Origin: Tenderia sp965602225 | GTDB lineage: Bacteria > Pseudomonadota > Gammaproteobacteria > Tenderiales > Tenderiaceae | NCBI GenBank assembly: GCA_965602225.1 | Contig: CBFCYE010000007.1 | Location: forward strand, 1-64,000 | Reading direction: 5' to 3' | Length of the DNA: 64,000 nucleotides | In this document: in pieces, positions 34,970 through 44,078 of the stretch | How the letters are laid out: the number at the start of each line of letters is the position of its first letter | Numbering within the stretch: the stretch's first letter is position 1 | Translations under genes and position numbers: made by a program | The notes under the pieces: model-generated | What the model saw: only the letters and a program-made list of their open reading frames with translations | Database searches by the model: none | Told to the model about the DNA's origin: nothing

Positions 34970-37075
34970 CTAATATTCATACGAAAGCTGCAACCACAGC
35001 TCCCTCTCTGGCTGCAAATAATCCTCGCTATAACCGACAACCTCCTGCGCCCCGATGCTATCGTAAACTAGTGGCGCAGCGTGGCGTACCTTTTTGTCAA
35101 AAGCATTTTTCACCCCGGCACGCATCAATAATCCGTTTACACCATTCAAACTAGATGAAATTGTGAAATCAACCGTTTGATGCCCTTTTAGTGGTTGCCT
35201 GGCATCGTTTGATTCTCGCTGGATATCACCAATGTAACGATAATCGACTGAAATGGTTGTTCCTCTTCTTACTTCTGCCATCAAACCAATATTGGCAAGC
35301 CAGTCAGCAGCGCCTGCTACTCTTCTACCTGTCAAACTATTCTTTGCTGAATTTCGGCTCAGATTAGCGTTAAGTTTCAACCAATTATTGAGGCGGCGTT
35401 CCGATTCAAGCTCAATGCCATTGAGTTCCACTTCTTCGAGATTGGAAAAATTAAGCAAGGCGTTAGAACTAGATACAATTAGTTTTTTTAGTATGGAATG
35501 ATAGACAGTAATACGATCTACTGAGTCCAAGTCACGATGAATGTATCCGACCTCATATGTATCAATAGTCTCGGGTTCAATCGTTACAGTACTGTTCCAC
35601 AATTCATAAAAGGTAGGCGGACGAAAGGCTTGGGCATATTGGGCCTTGAATATGTGTTCACTCGATAAACGATACACCCCGGCAACACGAGGTGACGCGG
35701 AACTACCGACGTCATCATAATCATCATAACGCGCACCGACAGTAAAACTCATCTGCTCGTTATATTCGTAAACATCCTGGATCACGTAGCTATTGATATC
35801 TCGTTTCTTCTTTTCGTCGATCCAATTTGAGGCCCCGGTAAAATGCTGCGTACTAGCTAAGGGGGTAAATGTTAAAGGATCGACATTACTATTTTGCCAA
35901 GCTTCTTGAACCTTGATGTCCGTTACTGACAAGCCAAACAATACATTGTGCTTATCCCAACCGCTCCAGTTAAATTCAGCCCCCGCAAGCAGTTGTCGCT
36001 CTGAATAATAGCCATCAGCAAGAAAACCATTTGCGTAGACCCCCAGATAGCCAGCCGGAAACATAGCAATATCAAAACTATTTTGGTAGCGCTGGGAACC
36101 AATACTAAGGTTTGCCTTTAGTTGATCGCTGAATATTACGTTATGTGATAATTTGAAATTATGGTGTGTGTTCTCATAGGCAATACCATCACTGGCATAG
36201 GGTAAAACATCGATGGTGCCAAAATAATCACCATGGCCATCATCCAGCAACTGGATGTTGAGCGAGGTGTTGTTGTAATCGAGATTTAAGATTGCAGAAC
36301 GATAATCCTGCTCGTCGTTGATCGGCCCCGGCGCGTTACTCACCGCAGTTTGCGGTATAGCGGTGTGATGAAATACGTCATCGCTTACTTGGGTGTTGCT
36401 GTCGTCACGTTGCCAACCGGCGAGCGTTAAGGTGTATTTCAATGCTGAATCTGAATCTTTACCACTGAAGACTCCACCCAAGGAGCGTTTGCCATAACTA
36501 CCAGTGCGCAGATAAAGTTTTCGCTCGTTTCGATGAGTGATGATATTCACAACGCCAGCGTAAGCATATTCACCATATAGAGATGAACCAGGGCCTCGTA
36601 TCACTTCAATACGATCAATCAGCTCAATTGGCATTTGCAGAGCAGGATTAGCCAAAGCAGAAAGCGCGGCATTAATGGAAATATTATCGATTAACACCTT
36701 CATGTTCCCGGAAGCGAAGGTGCCACCGACTCCGCGCACCAGCGAAACAAGCGTACCAATGCGGTCATGCGATACTTCAATACCTGGCACAAAAGCCAGA
36801 GCATCGATGATGGTAGTCGCGCCACGGGCAGATAACTCATCCCCCCTCAACACCGTGACAATGCCAGGAACAAAATCGGCATTGGCCTTGGTTTTGGTCG
36901 CAATAGAGGTTTCTTCTTCCAGAATAGCAAGCAGCTGACTGAGCTCATCAGCATCATCTATAGTTGCAAGCAGCGGGGTATCTTCCTGCCCTTGGGCAAG
37001 GGCACCCACAGGCGCTAGAGGCAAGGCAGTAGCCACTAAGATACCTAATAAGATATTCTTATTCATACACGTCAT
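34970..37075 (-). CDS. TonB-dependent outer-membrane receptor
   Basis: This is a protein of about 701 residues with a signal peptide (ILLGILVATALPLAPVGALA), a plug domain (GIVTVLRGDELSARGATT, then RIEVIRGPGSSLYGEYAYAG) and a C-terminal 22-strand-type barrel ending in an aromatic residue (LWLQLSYEY). ATG 37075 has GGAG three bases upstream. It is transported in the energised state by the TonB complex; a tonB gene lies at 48 kb. The transported ligand (siderophore, cobalamin, heme or other) cannot be read. It is divergent from the YfiR-like / kinase / cyclase operon, with about 267 bp between. Confidence 0.9.
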   Translation of the reverse strand: MTCMNKNILLGILVATALPLAPVGALAQGQEDTPLLATIDDADELSQLLAILEEETSIATKTKANADFVPGIVTVLRGDELSARGATTIIDALAFVPGIEVSHDRIGTLVSLVRGVGGTFASGNMKVLIDNISINAALSALANPALQMPIELIDRIEVIRGPGSSLYGEYAYAGVVNIITHRNERKLYLRTGSYGKRSLGGVFSGKDSDSALKYTLTLAGWQRDDSNTQVSDDVFHHTAIPQTAVSNAPGPINDEQDYRSAILNLDYNNTSLNIQLLDDGHGDYFGTIDVLPYASDGIAYENTHHNFKLSHNVIFSDQLKANLSIGSQRYQNSFDIAMFPAGYLGVYANGFLADGYYSERQLLAGAEFNWSGWDKHNVLFGLSVTDIKVQEAWQNSNVDPLTFTPLASTQHFTGASNWIDEKKKRDINSYVIQDVYEYNEQMSFTVGARYDDYDDVGSSASPRVAGVYRLSSEHIFKAQYAQAFRPPTFYELWNSTVTIEPETIDTYEVGYIHRDLDSVDRITVYHSILKKLIVSSSNALLNFSNLEEVELNGIELESERRLNNWLKLNANLSRNSAKNSLTGRRVAGAADWLANIGLMAEVRRGTTISVDYRYIGDIQRESNDARQPLKGHQTVDFTISSSLNGVNGLLMRAGVKNAFDKKVRHAAPLVYDSIGAQEVVGYSEDYLQPERELWLQLSYEY

Positions 37076-37342
37076 TATCTCCACGTTCTGCCCCCAGACC
37101 AACTTACCACAATACAAAAAATAGTTGAATATAATGATCGATTAACAAACTCTTTACACTAGCTAGTCTAGCCAGTGGCTATTAGTTTTGATGAATGCTG
37201 ACAATATAGGTATAAAGAATATATACATGAGAACTTAACCAAGGCTTATAATTAAACGCTAGACTATGATTTGGGGTGCTGAACAGACGATAATGGTTCA
37301 TGTGTATAGTTGTGATGAACGCAGTCGCATGGAAAGTTAGGC

Positions 37343-38026
37343 ATGCACAGCCGACATTCACAAACCTACTTAGTTGAAGGCGGGAGTCAAAGCCCTTATC
37401 GCTATTGGCGTGGCATAGCAGGGAAGAACCGACTCCATTCACGCTTTAAAAAATACATATCCAAATTTACTCTTCAATTTGTAATCATTGCACTCGTCAC
37501 CCTAAGTTCTAGCGCTTTTTCTGTTGTCGCCGATGATTACTCCGATCGTCGCATCCACGCGGGCGCAAAACTATTCCGTACCCTGTTAGCCGCCGATCAG
37601 AACATTACAGAAAAAGTCACCCCAGACAATAAACTGCAACTCGCCCTGATATATAATAATAATCAAAGCGCTGCAAAAAGTGTGGCCGATGATCTACAAG
37701 GCAGGGCCAATAGCGATATTAGAAATATTCCAATCAAGACGACACTGCTCAAAGTAAGTGAGCTGGCGTCGTCAGGCACAACGCATCTAGCAGGCCTATT
37801 TATCACGCAACAGTTATTCGAAGACGAATTACAAATGGTGATTCGATATGCGGTAGATCATCACATCATCATCTATTCACCGTTCGAAGGCGATGTCGAG
37901 AAAGGCGTACTTGGCGGTATGTCTGTTGAAGCGCGGGTTCGTCCATACCTCAATATAAGAACTATGCAGGCTGCCGATGTACACCTAAAGCCTTTTTTCA
38001 TGAAGGTAGCCAAACAGCATGAATAG
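37343..38026 (+). CDS. YfiR-like periplasmic protein
   Basis: This 227-aa protein has a hydrophobic segment at about 43-62 (FTLQFVIIALVTLSSSAFSV) preceded by an unusually long basic n-region of about 40 residues. The mature part has a C-terminal GGMSVEARVRPYLNI block similar to YfiR/DUF4154 proteins, which repress membrane diguanylate cyclases. There are no cysteines, unlike classic YfiR. No better start is visible near the hydrophobic segment. It overlaps the kinase gene by eight bases, so the two are probably translated together. The family call is moderate. Confidence 0.6.
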   Translation: MHSRHSQTYLVEGGSQSPYRYWRGIAGKNRLHSRFKKYISKFTLQFVIIALVTLSSSAFSVVADDYSDRRIHAGAKLFRTLLAADQNITEKVTPDNKLQLALIYNNNQSAAKSVADDLQGRANSDIRNIPIKTTLLKVSELASSGTTHLAGLFITQQLFEDELQMVIRYAVDHHIIIYSPFEGDVEKGVLGGMSVEARVRPYLNIRTMQAADVHLKPFFMKVAKQHE

Positions 38027-40052
38027 TCCAGAAACACATGGCATTCGACGCAGCCTTATCGCCATCACGGTAGTATTCACTCTGCTTGCGATTGCTGTTC
38101 AGGGCTTAATGCTGCTCTATTGGAGCAGCGTTCTGGAGCCGAGATTAAGACTCGAAGCCGATTCACAGGCCAAGGTGCTGGCTCAATCCCAGGCTAGTAT
38201 TCTTGCCAATACACTTACCTCGGCTACTGGAGAGCAACGCATACAAGGATTATCATCGGCGATAAATCAGGCCTTATTGCTAGCGGACCCAGTCACGGAC
38301 ACCCCATTTTTCATGGGTATTGGACTGGATATTGATTACGATACCCTGCCAGCCGCAGTCGATTCACTGAATCTGCAATACGGTGTTACGGAATGTATTC
38401 AATGCTTTTCCGTTGATGTGGCACTCTATTCCAATTTGACCGATGAGCTACTAGGCATCGCTTGGTTCAAGGTAAGTGACCGTTTTTTCCAGTTACTTAG
38501 CCGAGACATGAAGTATCAGTTATTTACTGAAACAGCCATAACACTATTGTTAATGGCGGTTGTTTGGCTGTTGGTTATGGAGTTGTTTAGACGCTTGCAT
38601 CAGGCCAAGCAGCGCATAGAAAACGCCAGCGCAGCCAGAAGCCGCTTTCTTGCCAATGTCAGTCATGAAATTCGCACGCCGCTCAATGCTATCTTGGGCT
38701 ACACCCAGATTATGCAACGTGATAAAAGTGTTATGCGGTCACACCATCGGGCTGTCGATACTATCTATAATAGCGGCGAGCACCTGCTGCTAATGATAAA
38801 CGACATCCTTGATCTCTCTAAAATCGAGGCCGCCAAACTTGAATTAACTTCCAACGAATTTCGCCTGCCTGAATTTCTCTATACCCTGACAGAAATGATG
38901 CGGCTACGGGCAGAAATGAAAAATCTAGCGTTCACCCAAACAACCCCCATCGACTTACCCACCACCATCTGCGGAGATGAAAAACGGCTACGCCAGATAT
39001 TGCTTAACCTTCTCAGCAACGCAGTTAAGTTTACACCAGAGGGAGAGGTTCACTTTGAGGTAACAAAACAGTCGACACGGGAAATAGATGGCAAGGCGAT
39101 GCAAACATTGCGCTTCCTGGTTAAGGATACGGGCATAGGCATAGCGGCCGAAAAACAAAGCGATATCTTCGTTGCCTTTCAGCAAATTATCAACCCAGAG
39201 TTTGAAAGCGAAGGCACAGGACTTGGGCTTAGTATCAGTCAACGGCTGATCCGCCTCATGGGGGGAGAGCTACACCTGGAAAGCCAGCCGGGACAGGGTA
39301 GCAGCTTCTGGTTTGAGCTGGAGTTTCCCATCGTTCAGGATGCTCCTCTCAAAAACAACGGCAAAAAAACCACTATTCGCGGTTATGCCGGGCCACGACG
39401 AAATCTATTAATCGTGGATGATAATGCCATTAACTGCGATTTGCTCAGTCGTATGTTGACATCAATCGGTTTTATAGTGGAGCAGGCTGAAAATAGTTTC
39501 GAAGCATTACAAAAACTGGCTCGAAATGATTTTGACCTTGTGTTACTTGACCTATTCATGCCTACCACAGATGGTTTTAAGGTTGCCGAGCTTATCCGTC
39601 AAAAAATGCCGGATCGGCATATACCGATCATTGCAATATCAGCTGCCGCCGATGACAGGATACAAAAAAAGGTCCAGTCATCCGGGTTTCAGGACTTTCT
39701 TGGTAAGCCTGTTAATGTCGAGGCACTATACAGTTGCCTGCAAACACACTTGGGGGTTGAGTGGCTGAACGAGACGCATGCGGCTGGCTATAGTGCTGCC
39801 ATGCCGGCAGCTTTAGACAATATCCCCCTGACACTACCATCAACAGAAAAGCTGGAACAAATACTCGGCTATGCCAGAACACATAACATTCTTGAGCTTC
39901 GCCAGGTCAGCGCGCAGCTCAAGCAACAGCAAATGTTTGTAGCATTTACCAACAAACTTGATCCAATGATCAATAACTATCAATTCAAGATGATAGTGGA
40001 ATGGTTGGAATCAATAAATTCAGAAGAGGGAGCAGTTGATGCCTCAAGATAA
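38019..40052 (+). CDS. Hybrid histidine kinase with receiver domain
   Basis: This is a 677-aa membrane kinase with two transmembrane segments (about 14-34 and 172-190). Its periplasmic loop holds a C126-x-x-C129 pair (CIQC). The HisKA domain has H216 (LANVSHEIRTPLN), the HATPase has DTGIGI and GTGLGLSIS, and the receiver has phospho-acceptor D511 (VLLDLFMP). It overlaps its neighbours on both sides: the YfiR-like gene upstream and the REC-GGDEF gene downstream. The likely path is sensor to receiver to diguanylate cyclase. The signal is unknown, but a redox role for the Cys pair is possible. Confidence 0.88.
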   Translation: MNSPETHGIRRSLIAITVVFTLLAIAVQGLMLLYWSSVLEPRLRLEADSQAKVLAQSQASILANTLTSATGEQRIQGLSSAINQALLLADPVTDTPFFMGIGLDIDYDTLPAAVDSLNLQYGVTECIQCFSVDVALYSNLTDELLGIAWFKVSDRFFQLLSRDMKYQLFTETAITLLLMAVVWLLVMELFRRLHQAKQRIENASAARSRFLANVSHEIRTPLNAILGYTQIMQRDKSVMRSHHRAVDTIYNSGEHLLLMINDILDLSKIEAAKLELTSNEFRLPEFLYTLTEMMRLRAEMKNLAFTQTTPIDLPTTICGDEKRLRQILLNLLSNAVKFTPEGEVHFEVTKQSTREIDGKAMQTLRFLVKDTGIGIAAEKQSDIFVAFQQIINPEFESEGTGLGLSISQRLIRLMGGELHLESQPGQGSSFWFELEFPIVQDAPLKNNGKKTTIRGYAGPRRNLLIVDDNAINCDLLSRMLTSIGFIVEQAENSFEALQKLARNDFDLVLLDLFMPTTDGFKVAELIRQKMPDRHIPIIAISAAADDRIQKKVQSSGFQDFLGKPVNVEALYSCLQTHLGVEWLNETHAAGYSAAMPAALDNIPLTLPSTEKLEQILGYARTHNILELRQVSAQLKQQQMFVAFTNKLDPMINNYQFKMIVEWLESINSEEGAVDASR

Positions 40053-41010
40053 TAATCAGGCGAAGATTCTTTTGGTTGATGACACACCGGGAAATCTCGA
40101 CGTTATGCTCGAACATTTGGGCAAGCATCAATTCAATATCTCGGTGGCTTTAAATGGTTACGAAGCGATTGAACTTGCCCAGTCAATCATCCCTGACATT
40201 ATTTTGATGGATGTGATGATGCCGGGTATTGATGGCTTTGAGACCTGTGAAATTTTGAAAGCTAACGAAATCACCCAAAACATACCGCTAATTTTTATGA
40301 CCGCACTTTCAGATGCCGAGAATGTCGTCAAAGGCTTTGAGGTCGGTGGAGTGGACTATGTAACCAAACCACTGCAATACCAGGAAGTTCTAGCCAGGCT
40401 GAAGGCTCATCTCACCATTCGGCAACAACAACTAAAGCTGGAGAAAATAAACCAGGAGCTGTCGGAGAAAAATGAGTTAATAACCGCTCAGTCACACAGG
40501 CTTGAACAGATGGCGCGCACCGACCCGCTAACTGGTCTGGGTAACCGACGCGACTTTCTAGAACGACTGGAGCAGGAACAGGCCGCTTCTATCCGTACAG
40601 GGAAGATGTTTTCTGTCGTCCTCGCAGACATTGATCACTTCAAAGATTTCAATGACAAGTATGGCCATGAATGTGGCGATAATGTTCTAGTGACTATTGC
40701 AACAACGCTGCAGAAGTTATTGCGCAAACAGGACAATGTCGCTCGTTGGGGGGGCGAAGAGTTTGTGATCCTGCTGCGTGAAACAACAGCCGAGCAGGCC
40801 TACACGTTGATTGAGCGGCTGCGCAATGAGGTTGAAAATATAAACACTTTTTGTGGTTCGGAATGCATACCACTAAAGGCCACAGTGACCTTTGGCATTT
40901 GCCAATATCAAGACGATTTATCGCTGAACGATTGCCTTAATCTGGCGGACAATGCGCTCTATCTGGGCAAAAGTCAGGGCCGTAACAAAGTCGTTTTAGC
41001 CCATCAATGA
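40039..41010 (+). CDS. Response regulator diguanylate cyclase (REC-GGDEF)
   Basis: This is a cytoplasmic protein of about 323 residues. The receiver has D58 (ILMDVMMPGIDG), a helical linker follows, and the GGDEF domain has GGEEF at 238-242 with RxxD (RKQD) five residues before it, so it has a product-inhibition site. Phosphorylation of the receiver would drive dimerisation and c-di-GMP synthesis. ATG 40039 follows GGGAG by six bases and overlaps the end of the kinase gene. It ends the YfiR-like / kinase / cyclase operon. Confidence 0.9.
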   Translation: MPQDNNQAKILLVDDTPGNLDVMLEHLGKHQFNISVALNGYEAIELAQSIIPDIILMDVMMPGIDGFETCEILKANEITQNIPLIFMTALSDAENVVKGFEVGGVDYVTKPLQYQEVLARLKAHLTIRQQQLKLEKINQELSEKNELITAQSHRLEQMARTDPLTGLGNRRDFLERLEQEQAASIRTGKMFSVVLADIDHFKDFNDKYGHECGDNVLVTIATTLQKLLRKQDNVARWGGEEFVILLRETTAEQAYTLIERLRNEVENINTFCGSECIPLKATVTFGICQYQDDLSLNDCLNLADNALYLGKSQGRNKVVLAHQ

Positions 41011-41020
41011 TTACACCTTT

Positions 41021-41065
41021 GGAGTCAATGCCTGTGGAATTAGTACCAGTGGAATCAATACCAGG
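41021..41065. repeat. Degenerate 15-bp tandem repeat, three units
   Basis: There are three units in the gap between the convergent diguanylate cyclase and flavin reductase genes: GGAGTCAATGCCTGT, GGAATTAGTACCAGT and GGAATCAATACCAGG. They diverge at a few positions. No function is visible. Confidence 0.75.
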
Positions 41066-41164
41066 GTAATTGTTGTTAACTTGTGCTTCAGGTTAGCTGT
41101 TCAGTATTCGAACAAAATGAATGTGTTTGTCAGATCAAATTTGAACTGGCCTCTTTGCCTTGAG

Positions 41165-42595
41165 TTACTCGCCACGTAAACCAAAGATTCGTTTAATCCA
41201 TTTTTTTGCTGTTGGCGTTAAACCTTCTTTCATTCTGGCATCGGCAACCCGGCGATTGATCTGCGCCAGGGTGGGGTAGATGTGGATGACACTGGATAGA
41301 TCGGCCGCCGTCATGCCTTTGGCAATGGCCAGTACATATTCATGGATCAGTTCACCGGCATGGGGGCCGACGATGGCGGCACCCAGTAGTTTGCCTTTGG
41401 GGCTGGTGATGATCTTGGCGAAGCCTTGGGTGGTTCCATCTGCCTTGGCTCTATCCATGTCCTGAAATGGAAAGCTGTAAACCTTGTAGCGAATGCCCTG
41501 TTGTCTGGCCTCGGTTTCGGACAGGCCGACACGGGCCAGTTCAGGCTCTGAGAATGTCGCCCAGGGGATGACCTTTGTTTCGACCTTGGCCGGTAGGCGA
41601 AAGATGGCATTGCGCAGCACCACGCCGGCATGGTGTTCGGCCATATGAGTGAACTGCGGGCCGCCGACTACATCGCCAGCAGCGAAGATGCGTTTGTTGC
41701 TGGTGCGCAGCCGGGCATCGGTGATGATGCGACCTTTGTTAAGTTCTACGTTGGCGTTATTAAGTCCCAGGTTTTCGATATTGGGGCGACGCCCAGCCGC
41801 CACTAGTAGGTGAGTGGCGTTGATGGTTTTTTCGTTGCCGGCCGAGTCTTGCAGTGTCAGACGTATATCCCCCTTTGTGCCTTCAACCATGATTGGATTG
41901 TGTTCGGTTAGCAGTTCCACACCTTCCTGTCGCAGTTGTTCAGCCACTACCTCGGCCATGTCCGGGTCTTCCTTGGGCAGGATCTGTGCCCCTCGTTGGA
42001 CCACGTAGACCTTACTACCGAGGCGGCCAAAGGCCTGCGCCATTTCTATGCCGATGGGGCCACCGCCGATGACGATCAGGCTGTCGACTGGTTCGCGCAG
42101 GTCGAATAATTGTTCATTGGTTAGGTAGGGGGTGTTTTCGATGCCGTTGATAACAGGTATGGCAGCACGGGAACCTGTGGCGATAACGAAGTGTCTGGCG
42201 CGGATTTGGCGGCCGTTTACTGTGAATGCCTGTGGATCGGTAAACTGGCCGGCACCGAGAATCACATCAACACCGAGTTCACGGAAGCGCTCGGGGCTGT
42301 CGTGAGGTTCGATGCTTTTAATGACGTCGGCAACCCGTTCCATAACGGTGCTGATATCAGCCTTGGGGCGGTGGCCAGGAATGGCAAAGGCATCGGCATT
42401 GGCCATGTTGTGGGCGACACGGGCTGATTGCAGCAGGGTCTTGCTAGGTATGCAGCCGTAGTGGAGGCAGTCACCGCCCATCTTGTGCTTTTCCACCAGA
42501 GCGACCTTGGCGCCGAGCGAGGCACCTCCTGCCGCGACCACCAGTCCGGCGGCACCGCCGCCAATCACGCAAATATCAAATTCTGTTTTGTTCAT
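41165..42595 (-). CDS. FAD-dependent pyridine nucleotide-disulfide oxidoreductase (mercuric reductase-like)
   Basis: This protein of about 476 residues has an N-terminal FAD fold (VIGGGAAGLVVAAG), a redox-active pair (GGDCLHYGCIPSK), an NAD(P) fold (IGGGPIGIEMAQAF) and a C-terminal dimerisation domain ending with IHIYPTLAQINRRVAD. The last motif replaces the HPT-type ending of classical lipoamide dehydrogenases. The family includes enzymes annotated as MerA-like or soluble disulfide reductases that often occur beside TVP38/DedA genes; here the TVP38 gene is 32 kb away. ATG 42595 begins at the FAD motif; the longer frame from 42667 adds a poorly supported leader. Confidence 0.87.
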   Translation of the reverse strand: MNKTEFDICVIGGGAAGLVVAAGGASLGAKVALVEKHKMGGDCLHYGCIPSKTLLQSARVAHNMANADAFAIPGHRPKADISTVMERVADVIKSIEPHDSPERFRELGVDVILGAGQFTDPQAFTVNGRQIRARHFVIATGSRAAIPVINGIENTPYLTNEQLFDLREPVDSLIVIGGGPIGIEMAQAFGRLGSKVYVVQRGAQILPKEDPDMAEVVAEQLRQEGVELLTEHNPIMVEGTKGDIRLTLQDSAGNEKTINATHLLVAAGRRPNIENLGLNNANVELNKGRIITDARLRTSNKRIFAAGDVVGGPQFTHMAEHHAGVVLRNAIFRLPAKVETKVIPWATFSEPELARVGLSETEARQQGIRYKVYSFPFQDMDRAKADGTTQGFAKIITSPKGKLLGAAIVGPHAGELIHEYVLAIAKGMTAADLSSVIHIYPTLAQINRRVADARMKEGLTPTAKKWIKRIFGLRGE

Positions 42596-42752
42596 CTTGG
42601 CCCGTTCGTCTAAGTGACTGTTTATGTGACTGAGTTTGTATAGGCTTGGTCGGTATTCGCCGCGCAACCTTACATTAGTCCGGGTGGGGCAGACAACTCG
42701 GGTATAATTAGCCTATTATTTATGTCGATGATGGCCGATAACTACAATATGG

Positions 42753-44012
42753 ATGTCGACAGTCGCGATCGATAATTGGGGTTTATTAGTGACTTTGAAT
42801 CAAAAGAAGAAGATCGAACCAGGCAACATTAATGCGCTGCTGAAAATCATGGTCGATGAAGAGGCCTCTGACCTGTTCATCACCGCCGGCATGCCGCCCA
42901 GCCTTAAAATTAATGGCAATGTTAAACCCCTGTCTGAATGGTCGTTGAATCCGGCACAGGTGCGTGCTCTGGTGTATAGCGTCATGACTCCAGAACAGAT
43001 CCAGGTTTTTGAGGAAGTGCTGGAGTCAAATTTTGCCATTCAAAAGCTAGAGGTTGGTCGTTTTCGCGTCAATGTCTTCCAGCAGCAAAACGAAATTGGC
43101 ATGGTCATCCGTCGTATCAATACCAACATTCCCAGTGTTGAAGAATTGCGGCTACCGGCGCAGTTAAAAGATCTGGTGATGGGCAAACGTGGCCTGATAT
43201 TGGTGGTAGGTGCCACCAGCTCAGGAAAGTCGTCCACCCTAGCGGCGATGATTGGTCATCGCAATCAATATAGTCAGGGGCATATTGTCAGTGTTGAAGA
43301 CCCAATCGAATTTTTACACCGTCACCGTGGTTGTATTGTCACCCAGCGTGAGGTGGGGATTGATACCCATTCTTATGACGCGGCCCTGAAAAACACCCTG
43401 CGTCAGGCGCCTGATGTGATCATGATTGGTGAGATTCGCAGCCGTGAAACCATGGAACATGCGATTGCCTTTGCTGAAACCGGCCACTTGGTGGTGTCGA
43501 CCCTGCATGCCACTAATGCCTCTCAGGCTCTGGATCGAATCATTAATTTTTTTCCGGACGAGCGCCGCTCACAGTTGTTGATGGATCTTTCCTTGCATTT
43601 GAAGGCCATCGTCGCCCAGCGTCTGATTCCCAGTGTTCACGGTAAACATCGTCGTGTTGCGGTTGAGGTTATGCTTAATAGCCCGCTGGTGTCGGATTTG
43701 ATTCTGCGTGGTGAAACCCATCTACTGCGTGATGTGATGAAAAAATCGAGCCAGCAAGGTATGAATACCTTTGACCAGGCTTTGTTTAATTTATACAAAA
43801 AAGGTGACATTAGTCATGATGATGCCGTTATGTATGCCGACTCACCTAACGAGATTCGCCTGATGATTAAACTGGGTGGCAAGCTTGATCCTAGCGAGCT
43901 TACTTCGGCCATGCAGGGTGTGACCTATGATAGTTCGGATGTGAATGGTGATGATGAAAGTGTACTCATGCACCATAGCAGCCGTGCGCGAACACGGCCG
44001 ACCAGGAAATAA
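42753..44012 (+). CDS. pilU: Type IV pilus retraction-type ATPase PilU
   Basis: This is a hexameric secretion-type ATPase of 419 residues. It has Walker A (GATSSGKSS, K159), the Asp box and Walker B (APDVIMIGEIRSRETMEHA) and the His box (VSTLHATNA). It matches PilU by the N-terminal DLFITAGMPPSLKINGNV and the C-terminal GMNTFDQALFNLYKKGDI. Its role is accessory retraction of type IV pili. The start is uncertain: ATG 42753 has little RBS, and GTG 42789, with a GGGG run seven bases before, is an alternative. It is terminated by a strong hairpin and converges on pyrC'. Confidence 0.9.
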   Translation: MSTVAIDNWGLLVTLNQKKKIEPGNINALLKIMVDEEASDLFITAGMPPSLKINGNVKPLSEWSLNPAQVRALVYSVMTPEQIQVFEEVLESNFAIQKLEVGRFRVNVFQQQNEIGMVIRRINTNIPSVEELRLPAQLKDLVMGKRGLILVVGATSSGKSSTLAAMIGHRNQYSQGHIVSVEDPIEFLHRHRGCIVTQREVGIDTHSYDAALKNTLRQAPDVIMIGEIRSRETMEHAIAFAETGHLVVSTLHATNASQALDRIINFFPDERRSQLLMDLSLHLKAIVAQRLIPSVHGKHRRVAVEVMLNSPLVSDLILRGETHLLRDVMKKSSQQGMNTFDQALFNLYKKGDISHDDAVMYADSPNEIRLMIKLGGKLDPSELTSAMQGVTYDSSDVNGDDESVLMHHSSRARTRPTRK

Positions 44013-44030
44013 TAAGGATAAGGTGTTGAT

Positions 44031-44054
44031 AAAAGGGCCGCTTGCGGCCCTTTT
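44031..44054. terminator. Strong bidirectional terminator
   Basis: A perfect 11-bp inverted repeat, AAAAGGGCCGC / GCGGCCCTTTT with a TT loop, lies between the convergent pilU and pyrC' genes. With A and T tracts on both sides it can end transcripts from either direction. Confidence 0.9.
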
Positions 44055-44078
44055 ATTTATGCGGAATTTATGCGGGCT

